60,000 bases of DNA, from positions 18,884,922-18,944,921 of the forward strand of contig NC_092678.1 of assembly GCF_964355755.1 (NCBI RefSeq). The letters are read 5' to 3'. The number at the start of each line of letters is the position of its first letter. Positions within the stretch are counted from its first letter, which is position 1. Positions 1 to 11,099 of the stretch are shown one piece after another. The translations under genes were made by a program, and so were the position numbers. Source of the stretch: Antedon mediterranea (lineage: Eukaryota; Echinodermata; Crinoidea; Comatulida; Antedonidae). The notes below the pieces were generated by a model. That model had not been told where the DNA came from and ran no database searches. It saw only the letters and a program-made list of their open reading frames with translations.

Positions 1-1
1 G

Positions 2-535
2 CTGAAAGGGGTTCTACGAGACCGAGTAGTACCTGATGTTGTGCTACGTACTGTTCTGACGGAAGTGGAAGGTATTATGAACTCTAAACCTCTTGGCTAC
101 GCATCCTCCGAGATAGCTGATATCGACCCAGTTACGCCAAATATGTTGTTGATGGGGCGGCGGGATCCTGCCCTACCTATGGTGGTGTACGACGAGTCAG
201 AACTGAAAGGACGGCGTAATTGGCGACATAGTCAAGTTCTAGCGGATCAGTTTTGGCGTCAGTTCATCAGGTCATACTTACCGACTCTGCAAAGGCGCCA
301 GAAGTGGCAGAAGGAAGTCGAAAACTTAGAAGTTGGAGACGTGGTGATGATAGTAGATCCCCAGTTGAGCCGATCTCAGTGGCCAGTCGGTGTTGTTTCG
401 GTACTCTATCCAAGTAGTGACAACCAAGTGAGAGTGGTGGATGTTCGTGTCAACAAAAAGGCTTATCGACGACCAGTGGCAAAGCTCGTGAAGTTGATGA
501 AATGTGACGATCAAGTCGAAGAATCGAGCCCGTGA
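2..535 (+). mobile_element. Pao/BEL LTR retrotransposon: 3' end of pol polyprotein (partial)
   Basis: The reading frame is open from the window edge to a stop at 533-535, so the first visible codon is internal and this is the C-terminal tail of a polyprotein. The visible residues carry the region after the integrase core: a PLGYASSE stretch, a DPVTPNMLLMGR motif, a WRHSQVLADQFW helix, and a small beta domain with GDVVMIVD and WPVG. This matches the integrase C-terminal domain (DUF5641 type) of Pao/BEL elements, from recall of the family. The frame has no stop or shift, so the insertion may be fairly young. Protease, RT and RNase H would lie to the left. It sits upstream of gene 1's first visible exon, on the same strand. 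Confidence 0.85.
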
Positions 536-680
536 TTATTAGTTTTGACTTAAAAGGCGCGTAATTTTATGCAACTTAAATCATTTTAATGTTAAAAGAA
601 ATTTAATCTGTTGATTAATAATACAGAAAAATAAGTACATGACTTGATACCTTGATTGATAAGGCGAATTTCCTAAGAAA

Positions 681-1090
681 TTCGGGGGCGGCTGTTAAGA
701 CAGTGCCATATTCCAAAAAGGGTCATAGCGCCCTCTGTTGTTGGATTTTCGTTGTTGTTGAAAATGGCGATTGTATCGTCACAGTAAAGTTTGTTATTGT
801 TTAATAAATGAATGATGTTGTTATAATCAATTCGTGTGTGGTACTTATTTGCAAGTAAAGATTCAAGTAAACAAACCCAGCAACCTCCCAAACAGAACAA
901 CTTTAGCCACTCAATCCTATATAATCTTATTGTACCTCCCCAGCATTTTTCTCTACTGAACTAGCATGTTGACACGGTTACTGTTACTGTTTCTTTAAAT
1001 AAATGTTTGCTTTTAAAGATGTTCGTCTATTATGTACACTTTGTTTTCATTGAAGAGAGTTCCATAATTTTATTTTGTAAAACAATCAAC
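681..1090 (+). mobile_element. Polypurine tract and probable 3' LTR of the Pao/BEL element
   Basis: A purine-rich GGGGGCGG tract at 684-691 is followed at 693 by TGTTAAGACAG, a typical LTR start. An AATAAA signal occurs near 995. The right LTR end is not clear from one copy; about 1090 is a guess. The second LTR is outside the window, so the boundary cannot be confirmed here. The 157 bases between the pol stop and the LTR hold nothing else recognisable. Confidence 0.5.
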
Positions 1091-1319
1091 TGTTCGATAC
1101 AGTGTTGCCATGCTGGTCAAAAGTATTTTTATATCTTAATTCTTATATTGTTTAAATGTCTTGGATGTATTACCAATTAACAATGTTGTTTAGTTTAGAG
1201 ACTATTGTGTAAAAGTGCATTACTAAATGTATTTTGAATTTACTTTTTCCTAAGGTTAGTCGTGTATCTGTTTTATTCTGCTACATCGTAACTATATTAT
1301 TCCCATTATCTCTTATTAG
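1091..1319. other. Intron/flank upstream of first visible gene 1 exon
   Basis: AT-rich sequence with no recognisable coding or repeat signal. It ends in a splice acceptor AG at 1318-1319. In gene 2 the equivalent intron is only 405 bp (44499-44903), so the Pao/BEL element accounts for the extra distance here. Confidence 0.5.
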
Positions 1320-1943
1320 ATTCATCCTGTACTGATCGTTATGCGTCAACTCGTGAATTTTCACAATCGAAGACAGAATGCTACAATACCACCATCACCA
1401 ATATCGCGCCAACAAATCAACCAAATGAATTTGAAGGTCTTCCTAAATTATACGATGGCACCTTTGTTCAAGGATCTGTTCTGTACAGTATGTCACTTTC
1501 TCCTTCAAACTTTGACATTGGTAATGAATCGTTATTCGGGTCTAGTGCGGTAGACTACGATTACGTCATCATTTCTATAGAATCCATCATGTTGAATCTA
1601 AATACAGATGTTGTAGTTTACTCTCAAACGTTTGATGGAATAATAATTAGTCCTGAAAAAGAAAGTATTCAAATTATTGATTTGGTATTTGATCAACCAA
1701 TCAAAATCAAAAGCACATCTACGTATGAGGTTGCACTAACTACTACCCATTCTTATCCTCCTGTCCAAATGTCTGGTGAAGCGATTGAAATTAAACAAGT
1801 TAGTTGTGAAAATGGATCAACTGAATGTTCGAGTTTTTTAAAAGTCTGGAATAAATTGGTGTCGGATCAGGTGAATTCTGGATGCAGCCGGACAGACGTT
1901 GAATTTACAGCCCTTAAACTTTGTTTTGGAAATTTTTTTGGAG
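1320..1943 (+). CDS. Gene 1 exon: unrecognised ~208-residue Cys-containing extracellular module
   Basis: Single phase 1-1 exon encoding about 208 residues with six cysteines, many N-glycosylation sequons and beta-strand-like runs (VLYSMSLSPSNFD, YDYVIISIESIM, QPIKIKSTSTYEV). It aligns along its length with gene 2 exon 44904-45503. I do not recognise the family. The strand pattern would suit a beta-sandwich or jelly roll, which is inference only. Confidence 0.75.
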
Positions 1944-4900
1944 GTATGTTCAAATAATAAGTCTATCATTAGGCCTGTATTTGAATACGCTTCACCTGTC
2001 TGGTTTCCATTTCTGCAAAGCACCATCAATCGGATTGAATCTGTTCAGAGACGCTTTACACGATCATGCTTCCCACGTTTTTTTTACATGGATTATGACA
2101 TGCAGCCGTCATACGAACAAAGGTTACGGACTCTAAAATTACCCACGATTTATAATAGACTTAAATTCATCCGTGTTAAATTTGTTGTGAAGTGGCTCTG
2201 TACAGATTTCCTAATTGATGGTGCTTTGCTACCTAAACCTGTTGAACGTAGAAGTGAGAAACTTGTTTTCAGACATGAGAAGTCTCGTACTAATGCTTTT
2301 TTTTATTCTGTTTTTATTTCATTTCCACGGATGTGGGATGAGATTCCGGTATATATCACTGACATGTTTATTTATAATGATTGCAATTTTTATTCTGTTT
2401 TATATAAATTCTATGTTACCGGGTTGTTAAATGTTTAACCTTGTTAATGTTATTTTGCCACCAGCACTATCAGGAGAGTCTTTTATAGCGATATTTTTGC
2501 TTTTTGACAATCCGCCAGGATAGTGTCCTGCGTTTTTTCTCTGCTTGTTGTTGTTCTATGTAATTTATGCTTTTTGTATTATTGTTTTATTTTTCTGGAT
2601 AATAATGAATATGAATATGAAATAATATGTGACATATTTAATGAGATAATTGAGATAGAAATAACTATTATGTTATTCAATTACAGAATGCCGTACTTTA
2701 TTTCTAGAAACCTAATTTTTGTATTAGAATTAAAAGTCCAGTGTTAACTTTACCACCTCTATGTTTAAAGAATACAAGAATAACTTTCCTGAATATTGTT
2801 ATTTTTAGCTCCCCAGGTAGTTCGTAACCCTAAATCTCATGTTGGCGAGATTGATCAGACAGTTACACTGGACTGCATTATAGAAAATGTGGAGTTTTAT
2901 GAATGGTATAAAAACGGCGACCGTATCCCCAATGCTAACAGTCCTACTTACAGGGTGCTGCTAGACCAAGGCCAGAACCAGGGTGATTACACGTGTTCTG
3001 GTTATAGATCTCAAGATGGAGAAAACGCAGTATCAGACGTTGCTACAGTGCTTATAACAGGTAAGTCACTTTATGGATATAGATATTGTTACAGTATAGG
3101 TTCCAGAAAACATCATCTAAACGTAGAACTACTAACAAGATATAGCAGAATATCCCAATCCATTATGTAGTAAACAGTTTCAACTCGGCTGAAATTCCAT
3201 TCATGTTGCTCAGCTTAGTACATTTCTATATATATTGTCATATGGTCCAATGATTGATAGGAAATTTTTTTTTTAAATTCATTTTAATAATTATAACAAT
3301 TGTAATATTTGCAATTTATTGAGTCTTCCAACTACTATGTTTTATATCCTTTTTTTTTAAATAATAAATAAATAAAATACCATTATGTGTTACATATTAC
3401 AACATTTATAATAAGTATATATAGTTCTTCTTCTTGACAATTGTTATTACTGTAGCCTATGTTTCTATAGACCCCAATATCTTTATATGGTAATGCTTTA
3501 GTACACTGTTTATTTTCAATTTTATTAGGATTGTCTACTTTTAGAGTAAATGTTACATTCAACAACATTTCGTTTGAAGAGAAATATGGCGACAAGAAAA
3601 GTTCGGGATTTCAAAATTTTACTGATGAATTGCGGGTTTCTGTGAGTATAATTCATGTAATGGTGTAGTAAAAGTAATAAAATAACTGGTTTATGGGATT
3701 TAGTTATATAACTTGACCATGTTAGCACTCGAAACAAACCTAACAACATAAATTGTTATAAACTACACATTATGAAAAACAAGGTCATATACATAGCTGC
3801 AGTCACGTGCGCAAATTTGAGTTAGTGTTTACCTACCGACCAACCGACCGACCGACAAAGTGAGTTATAGAGTCACGTTGCACGCGACGAAAAATGTTTG
3901 TATTATTGTATAAATAAGTGTGTGGTTATCTGCATGTACAGCGTATGTTTTATAGATATGAAGATCATAAAATCAGTTACTTGAATATAAAGATAGAGTA
4001 ATAGAAAATGATAACAGATACAACAATGCTACTTTGTATTGTTTTTTGATGAAATACAAGGGAGACGAACTTACAAAATACCCCCCTCTCCCAACTCTTA
4101 AAATCAATTTTTACCAAACCTACTTCTATTTCAGTTGAAAATAAGTATACCTGACGTTTCCGATATTGTTGTCACGAGTCTTAAACCCGGAAGTGTTATT
4201 GCAGAGATTGAGTTTTACTTCAACCAAAATCAAAACATTTCTACATACAGTTCCATGATAAACGATTCACTAATTTCATTACAAGGATATGATACAGACC
4301 CTGGTTCCATTGTTGTGACCAGCATATGTAAGTTAATAATAAGACATTTCGTATATATAAATAAATTAATGTAAATATTTATAATTTATATTGTAATTCT
4401 TAATGAATATTCTATTATTATGTCAATAATTAATATTTTTATTTATTACTGTGTTTTGAAATGGTAAACAAACATTAGTTGCAGACTATACAAAATGCAG
4501 AAATTTACAGAAGCAATAGTTTCATTTGCATTGTATCTTTCTTGTTTCCAACCAGCGTCATGTATTGGAGAAGACTTGGTAATTAATGGCACTTTGTACA
4601 GTTTTCCAGATGTTCCACTTGGTGTAACTGCAGATTCAATACAAGATTGCCTGCTATATTCGCATCAGTGTAAATATAAAAAAAAATTAATACATTTTAT
4701 TTCGTCATTAAGACTTCTACCTTTATAGAACTTTATGTTAGAAATACATTTTTGTGTAAACTAAACAATAATATAAAACAATTTTTTGGTGAAACAGAAA
4801 CAACAAGAATCTAAATTAATTTCAACCTTTTTGTTTTATCTCACGGGGAGTTTAACTTCTTATTGCAATTAGAAAATGTGTGTTTATTTTCATATTTGAT

Positions 4901-7587
4901 TATATTTTCACAGATATGACTGTACCACTTGCAACACGATTCTGTAAAGGAAATTTCATATCAGGAGCTAAATGGGATCCAGTCGTAATCACAGAATGTT
5001 ACATTGAATATACAAGACTGGATGAGGTATATTGTACAGTATAGAAAAGGCGTATAGGCAAATCATTACAGAAGATCGATCGGTGTATTTCGCAAAGATT
5101 TAATTCATATTATTTTTCAGATTGAAGTTACGGAAAACAATGTGTATGTAGTAGCGGACGCTCTTGCAGAATTCACAAATGATACGGAAGTTTTAAATGA
5201 AAGCTCTGTAGATTCAGTTGCAATCATTTTAGAAGATATTGTCAATCTTGAGAATCCCAATGAGATCGTAAGTATCTGTCCGAGATAATTGCACTAACTG
5301 CAAAGCATTGGGTACACTTTGCAAGTAACTATCGCCTGTGATCTCAAAATTACAAGCAAGCAGAGAAAAAAAATCCTCTATCATCTAGTCGTGATGAATT
5401 TACGGTTTGATATAACAATATTTTTATTTTTCTGCAGATAACTTCAAATGTTGTCGAAGTTGTTGATAACATAATTCATTCTGGCATGATTGACTCATCG
5501 ATGAGAGAAACAGCATCGTCGTTTGTGACGTCATTAGAAAGACAGCTTGCAACAGTGGCAGCAGCAGGCATGAATTTCTCAAGTGTACAACCACATGTGG
5601 GTGTCGTAACTCTAGCAGTCACCCCAGAATCTCTTCAAAACGGCCTAGCATACGTTGCATTCTCTGACGCCGACTCGCTCAAGGAAGCATTTGAACCAAC
5701 GGATGTAAATATACATTACGATAATGAGAATATTCCTTTTAATGCAGTAGGAGCCTCAATAGCTCTTCCACCTGAAATAATTTTAATTGGCAAGACTCAA
5801 ACTGGAATAGATGAGATCCGAGTATATTTTACGGTTTACCAGAACAGCTTCTTGTTTATTTCGGACAACTTGGTGAACGCATCTGGAAAGGATTTTACCC
5901 GTCAAGTTGGCAGTCAGATTATTTCAGCTTCATTAGAGGCAGTCAAGATTGATGGACTTGTCACACCTATACATTTGGCTTTCTTACCACGAAATGTAAG
6001 TAACTAAGCTAATATTTTACATGTATAAAGTGTATCTGCAAGAGATAAAACTCTTATTTAATATGACATATTAAATAAGACTTTTACTTCTTGCACGTAC
6101 TTTTTATAGTAGTAATAATAATAAGTATATTATATTGTAAAATGTAGTTGAGGTACTACTTTTTACCCTTGCAATAGAAAAAAAAAGACAAAATATACCA
6201 GTTTAATAGTATGTAATCTCTGATATCCTTTTGGTTACTATTATTGTTGATACTTTTGTTGCTGTTTCTGTTGCTGCTGCTGTTGTTACTGTTGCTGCTG
6301 CTTGTGCTGCTGTTGCTGCTGCTGGTGACATTGATGTTGCTGCTATTGCTTTTGCTGCTGTTGCTGTTGCTGCTGCTGCTGTTGCTGTTGTGGCTGCTGT
6401 TGTTTCCTTTTTCGCTGTTTGCCGTTGCTGTTTTTCCCTCTTTTTTTTGTTGTTGCCTCTCTATGCTCATGCTTTTTTACTCAGCTAGCCTAGTTCAAAG
6501 AAATTGTGTATATATTTAATGTGTTTTTTTTAAATTTTTAATTTTATATATGTATTGCTATTCACTATTTCTTTGTAGGAAATTAGTAATAACAATACAG
6601 AATGTGTTTTCTGGGATTTCTCACTTTATGATGGAGTAGGTGATTGGTCAAGCGAAGGATGTGAGTTAAATGAAACAACAGACGGTCGTGTCGTATGCTT
6701 GTGTGACCATCTTACGAACTTTGCTATACTAGTTGTGAGTATACTCTACAGCCCAATAAATTAAAACAAAATCAGATAATTATTGAAATACTGTTGTTAC
6801 TGTTTTATGAAACACATACTATTATTATTACTAACTAAAAGCATCATTGACGTTTAGTGCGCATGCCCATTTAAGAACTCATATTTATTATTGTACAAAG
6901 TTTGTATTATCTTTCTTATTTTTTTCTTTAGAGATTTTTTGAACCGATGAATCTAAAAAAAATGATTCTCGATGATTTTCAAATGTTCACAATATCTTTA
7001 CTATTAAATAATAATTGGCCGTAATAAGATTTTCAGCGTCAATCGTGATTTCATCAAGGCGCCATTTTGTGAATTTACCATATCAACCATATTTTTATTT
7101 TGAATTTAAATGTATGTAATCTTATTTTTATAGGACTATTATGAACCGAAAGAGGCTTATAATGCTCTATCTGTTATCAGTTTACTTGGATGCATTGTTT
7201 CTATCGTCTGCTTGGCAGCTACAATCGCTACATACTTGTACTTTAAGTAAGTATACATTCAAAACTGTCATTTGAAAAAAGGTGGCCATAACATTCTTTA
7301 AAAAACTATACTTCGTATTCACCCAACAAATATAAGTAAATCCTCCGACCTCAACTAAAATTAGTCTAGCTCGTTAGTAAGAGTGTCTTAAACGGACATC
7401 AGATTAGGGGCAGATATCATGAATAATTCATGAGATTTTTATTTTATTTTAGTTTTTTGTTTTTCTTTCAGCTATTTTTTTGTGACTGCTTTCTTCATTT
7501 GTCAGGGCCACTATTATAAGTTCCGACATGTTATAAAAAGCGCCGGCCATAGACGAGATGCGCCAAACATATATAATGTAATAACAC

Positions 7588-7623
<36 letters not shown>

Positions 7624-8987
7624 ACAAGTATGACAAAGGTTAATATAACATTTTATTGCAGACAACTTCGAAGTAAACGTCCAAAGAAGATCCTCATCAA
7701 CCTGTCACTATCTCTGCTACTTCTCTACCTTGTATTTGCAATTGGCATCGATCAGACAGGTTCTAGAAATGGATGCATCACTGTAGCAGCGCTGATTCAT
7801 TACTTTGGACTGGCTTCTGTTTTCTGGATGTCAATTGAAGCTGTGAACATGTACATCATGCTTGTCAAAATCCTCCACGGGGAAATTAGATATTTTATGC
7901 TGAAAGCCTGTGTAGCAGGCTACGGTGAATATTTTGATTTATTTTTCTTCTTTTTTCCGTTTTTATTTTCTTTTTTTATTGTTTGTTTTGCTTTTTTGTT
8001 TTTTTTTTTCAGTATTTTATTTGTTTCGAGTTTGTGATTAAATAGAACCACCAACATTACATACCACATAATACTTAATCAGCCAATCAAATGGCAAGAA
8101 TTAATTGTGTTACACTAACATATACAATTACGGTTGAAAAACTACTGGTAATTCAATGTATGTTTTGAAATTGTGTTTTCAGGATTTCCTCTGATAATTG
8201 TTGCGATTTGTCTGATTGTTGATGTTGATCTGTATGCGAACAAAAATTAGTAAGTAGCCATATCGCTTGGGTTTGATATGCTAGGACCGACATAACTAAA
8301 TGGGGATTGAGTTTACAAAGCGGGCTGTAACCAAAAAACAAATGTTCAAATGTTTCACTGTGTTTTCGGAAGTTATTTTGTCAGACATTTGTGTCAAAAC
8401 ATATTAGGCCTAATGTTACATTTCTTTGTTTGCATTTGTCACAAAACAAATATTCATAATTAGTTTTTTAACTTCTTAATTAATTTGACTTATTATCATG
8501 TATTTATTTCAGCTGTTTTATACCTTCTGGAAGTCTTCGCAAATTTGGCTTCATTTTGATTATTGGTGTTCTTATGATGTTCAATTACGTGGTGTTCACT
8601 TTAGTTATGCGTACTTTGATTTGCCGACCAAAGATTGGCAACAAAGTTGAGAAAAGAGACGAAGTGATTAAACACCTACAGAATGCTTTCGCAGTTTCTG
8701 TCCTTCTAGGCCTAACATGGGTCTTTGGATTCCTCGCCATCGATGCAGATTCGACCTCTCGCGACGTGTTTCAGTGGCTGTTCTCCCTGTTTAACTCGCT
8801 GCAGGGGCTCTTTATTTTCCTTTTCTTCTGCGTACGCCAGAAGGATATTCGCGACGCGTGGAAGTCAATTTTCAAAGAAAGTGACAAAAGCAAGAATGTT
8901 AAAAATACAACGGATACCGGTAGCAGCAAGGTTAAGGATGATAACGTTGAAATGAGATACAATGGAGAAACTAAACTAACCATTTAG
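1320..8987 (+). CDS. Gene 1: adhesion GPCR, 3' part (13 exons, N-terminus outside window)
   Basis: Exons by splice-site and frame reading: 1320-1943, 2809-3060, 3529-3641, 4135-4327, 4556-4669, 4914-5026, 5121-5267, 5438-5995, 6579-6734, 7134-7246, 7662-7924, 8183-8249, 8513-8987. Total 3,188 nt: two bases completing a split codon, then 1,061 codons and a stop. All junctions have GT/AG ends and matching phases, and every exon has a counterpart with the same phase in gene 2. The protein is a cell-surface receptor: Cys-containing module, Ig, SEA, hormone-receptor-like, GAIN, GPS and seven membrane segments. The set resembles the ADGRF group. Ligand and G protein are unknown. The first visible exon enters in phase 1, so 5' exons lie left of the Pao/BEL insertion or have been lost. 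Confidence 0.88.
1953..2650 (+). mobile_element. LINE 3' fragment (reverse transcriptase C-terminus) in gene 1 intron
   Basis: An open frame to 2438 reads SIIRPVFEYASPVW, then IESVQRRFTRS, SYEQRLRTLKLP and a W-D-E-I-P motif. This is the C-terminal region after the RT domain of CR1/jockey-like non-LTR retrotransposons (family knowledge). It is 5'-truncated, and short AATATG-type repeats near 2606-2625 may be its tail. It begins about 10-15 bp after the splice donor at 1944. The intron is 865 bp here but 302 bp in gene 2, so the insertion came after the two genes separated. Confidence 0.75.
2809..3060 (+). CDS. Gene 1 exon: Ig-like domain
   Basis: Phase 1-1 exon of about 84 residues with the Ig pattern: TVTLDC (first Cys), FYEWYKNGDRIPN (core Trp), then GDYTCSG (second Cys) and an ATVLITG strand. 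Its counterpart is gene 2 exon 45806-46057. About 60 nt around the core Trp are identical between the two genes although the flanks differ, which suggests local conversion. Confidence 0.88.
3529..4327 (+). CDS. Gene 1 exons: SEA domain with GSVI self-cleavage motif
   Basis: Exons 3529-3641 and 4135-4327. The first begins STFRVNVTFNNISF and contains FQNFTDELRVS, the start of a SEA domain. The second contains SLKPGSVIAEIEFYF, with the G-S-V-I autoproteolysis motif of SEA domains; the Gly codon is at 4189-4191. SEA domains of this type cleave before Ser and stay non-covalently joined (family knowledge). The two exons meet in phase 0. Confidence 0.8.
4556..5026 (+). CDS. Gene 1 exons: hormone-receptor-like (HRM) domain
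   Basis: Exons 4556-4669 and 4914-5026. The residues run GTLYSFPDVPLGVTADSIQDC, then PLATRFC, GAKWDPVVITEC. The spacing of Pro-rich start, Cys, ATR-x-C and W-x-P...C fits the HRM/HormR domain found just before GAIN in several adhesion GPCR groups. Gene 2 carries the same pair at 47227-47662. Confidence 0.65.
5121..5995 (+). CDS. Gene 1 exons: GAIN domain
   Basis: Exons 5121-5267 and 5438-5995, both phase 0. The helical part (VADALAEFTNDTE, VAIILEDIVNLENP, SFVTSLERQLATVAAAG) matches GAIN subdomain A. The beta part (VGASIALPPEIILIG, IRVYFTVYQNSFLFI, IISASLEAVKIDGLVTPIHLAFLPRN) matches subdomain B, which leads into the GPS. GAIN is the autoproteolysis platform of adhesion GPCRs. Confidence 0.85.
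6240..6445. repeat. Imperfect (TGC/TGT)n microsatellite in gene 1 intron
   Basis: About 200 bases of interrupted TGC and TGT triplets between the GAIN exon and the GPS exon. It opens long artificial frames of poly-Leu, poly-Ala/Val or, on the other strand, poly-Ser/Asn. These frames are low-complexity products and are not called as genes. Confidence 0.85.
6579..6734 (+). CDS. Gene 1 exon: GPS motif (autoproteolytic site)
   Basis: Phase 0 exon of 52 codons: C-V-F-W-D at the start, then GDWSSEGC and CLCDHLTNFAIL. All four Cys and both Trp of the GPS are present. The catalytic tripeptide His-Leu-Thr is at 6708-6716, so cleavage is predicted between Leu and Thr, leaving a tethered agonist that begins TNFAILV. 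Nothing in the site looks disabled. Confidence 0.93.
7134..8987 (+). CDS. Gene 1 exons: seven-transmembrane region and cytoplasmic tail
   Basis: Exons 7134-7246 (TM1), 7662-7924 (TM2-TM4 start), 8183-8249 (TM4 end and loop 2), 8513-8987 (TM5-TM7, tail, stop 8985-8987). Landmarks: KKILINLSLSLLLLYL (TM2), a Cys before TM3, FWMSIEAVNMY (TM3), a Cys in loop 2, LLGLTWVFGFLA (TM6) and FNSLQGLFIFLFFCV (TM7), all typical of family B2. The tail is short, about 40 residues, rich in Lys, Ser and Asp. The paired Cys in the loop before TM3 and in loop 2 are kept, so the fold should be intact. Confidence 0.93.
7586..7622. repeat. (TAA)n microsatellite
   Basis: About twelve uninterrupted TAA units in the intron between the TM1 and TM2 exons of gene 1. 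Confidence 0.9.
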
Positions 8988-10404
8988 ATCAATTAAAAAT
9001 AATTATATTAATGTGTTATTTACTTTGCTTGGGGTACCCTCCCACATGCATATAGGCTGTAATATCTGGGATACATTATCTTGTATTTTAGTTTTCCGTA
9101 ACATCATTTAAAAAACTTTGTCAATTAAGTTATGCCTGATTGGGTACGGTAGATAAACTAAAATCAATAATATTAATAGTTACGCAGAAATTAGTTTAAC
9201 CGACCTGATAACATTTCATCATTTTAGTAGAAAAATAATAGCCTAGTACTATGTTCCATAATGGATTTGTCAGTTTCTAGAAATCTGAATATAAGCATCA
9301 ACCTAATCCAAGTGACTACGCATTATCAAATAAAAATCTGTTCACATGTATTTCTTTTCATTTTAATCGGAATTACAAGTAGCCTAAATGTTTAGTATTA
9401 TTAGTTGTATTAGTTTAAATTTGTTTCTGTATTTTTATTCATTTTAAAACACGAGGGTACTCCAATTATAGAGACTGAATGCATTTTATATATTATAATA
9501 ATGTAAATACGCGGTATATGTGTACACAGTTTATTCAATACAATATATAGAATATAATTATATAGAATTAAAACAATCAGAAAAAAGCCTATATATCACA
9601 GAAATAAAGTAGGCCTATATTGTTGATATCGGTCAGTCTTCCAATTTGAAAGTGCTTTTAAACTATAATTGAATCTATGTTATATCAACTTTGAGTCATC
9701 ATATTAAGTGCTTCTAAACTATTATCAAGTCAGTCGATTAGACCAATATAGATGGGAGAAGGAGATGGGGGCTGTATCATTGTCAAAGTTTAGTTAGGCC
9801 TAATTTATTTATTTTTTAATAATACGTTCACAGAGGAAGGGTAGTAGATTTTCAAATTATGTTAACTAATATTATGTTTAAGTAACTACATAAAGTGAAT
9901 ATAATATAACTGTTTGGGTGATTTAAAATAACTAACAAAAATAGCAAATAATCAGTTTGTTTTGTTTGTGATTCGATATGTGAATGTGATATGTCCATAT
10001 ATTGACATGATGATGTCATATCACTACGATATTTGGGTATATAACTACCATTGTTTGGGCACATCACACTTTTTTTTTGTCAAACTGGTTTGATACTGAT
10101 TAAAAATTATCTGGTTTTATTGTACATGAATTAGTAGTTCTTTTTTTAATTAGTTTAATTCACCCCACACTCAACCCCCCCCCCCCCTCCCCACAACAGA
10201 TACCCAGACAGCAACCAGCCTTCTTATTTGTTAACCTTTAATTTACAAATCATTGCACCTAAATCATTAATTGATTTATTTTGCTACTAGAGGTCACAGA
10301 AAGGCGCAGAGAGAGCACAAAAAATATGATTTGCATGTAGGCTTACCAGGGACAGTCGCTGCCCTTATAAGAGGCTTTATCCTGAGAGGTTTTCCTCTCA
10401 AACA
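8988..10404. other. 3' UTR and intergenic flank of gene 1 (first part of duplicated flank)
   Basis: AT-rich, without coding signal. A conserved AATAAA occurs at 9603-9608, too far from the stop to assign firmly. A poly-C run lies near 10174-10190. The block is repeated nearly base for base at 54483-55923 downstream of gene 2, with small indels only. Confidence 0.7.
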
Positions 10405-10958
10405 TTAAAGATGTATTGTCCCTTGAAACACAAAGAAATGAAGGTCAAAATATTCTAAATTTAAATTGGCCATATCAAAGTAATATTAAAGTTATTCACT
10501 TTAAGCGGAAAATTTGCTCCAAAAACGACACGTTTACATAATTAACAGGTAAATTAGTTTGATTATATTTGGTCTGGAAAATCATCAAGAGTGAAAGTAA
10601 ACAAAGATTTCAAACCACGAGTATGCATTATGCTATGCTAATTAGGATTGTTTACAACTCGTACTGGTTGAGAAGGTGTTTTCACACAGATCGCCAGGAA
10701 GTTTTATGATTATGCATACAGAGTAGCCAAACAAGCGTGCTGCATTATGGGATATGTTTTGATTGAAAACCTTGACTGGAAGTCAAAGTTATTTTTTGAA
10801 CAAAAAAACGTCTGTATTTCAGTTAAATGATTTTTTTTTCGACTAATTTTTGGTGAAAATTAATAACTATTATGATAATTCAAAATAACCCACCTTTTTT
10901 CGAAATCTTTTATTTTTAATTTTTTTTGGAATTCGTCAAAGGGATAATATATCTTTAA
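10405..10958. mobile_element. TTAA-flanked MITE-like element, copy 1
   Basis: The left end TTAAAGATGTATTGTCCCTT and the inverted right end TTAAAGATATATTATCCCTT form imperfect terminal inverted repeats of about 21 bp, each starting with TTAA (10405-10408 and 10955-10958). There is no open frame inside. TTAA ends are typical of piggyBac-type non-autonomous elements. The same element sits at 55924-56477 because it was carried along in the locus duplication. Confidence 0.65.
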
Positions 10959-11020
10959 ACAAAACTACTTCTGCCATAATTGATACAAAGAGTTAAACTA
11001 CTAAAATGAAACAAAAAATG

Positions 11021-11090
11021 ATCGAGAATTGAACCTACAAAAACCACTAGCCTAGCCGCAGTACCACACCACTAAGCCAGCCAACCAGTC
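11021..11090 (-). mobile_element. tRNA-like sequence (SINE head or tRNA pseudogene), copy 1
   Basis: Read on the minus strand, it contains TGGCTTAGTGGTGTGGT, a good match to the internal Pol III A box, and about 40 nt later GGTTCAATTCTC, a B box match. The flanks do not pair as a clean acceptor stem and no anticodon loop is convincing. It is therefore more likely a tRNA-derived SINE or a decayed tRNA than a working tRNA gene. The second copy is at about 56545-56610. Confidence 0.45.
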
Positions 11091-11099
11091 GGGAAAATT

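Noticed and set aside
6156-6519. Long open frames on both strands giving poly-Ser/Asn, poly-Leu and poly-Ala/Val proteins
   Set aside because: They are translations of an interrupted TGC/TGT microsatellite within an intron, with no domain or splice support.
8153-8341. 62-codon minus-strand frame over the TM4 exon of gene 1
   Set aside because: Antisense shadow of a well-supported 7TM exon.
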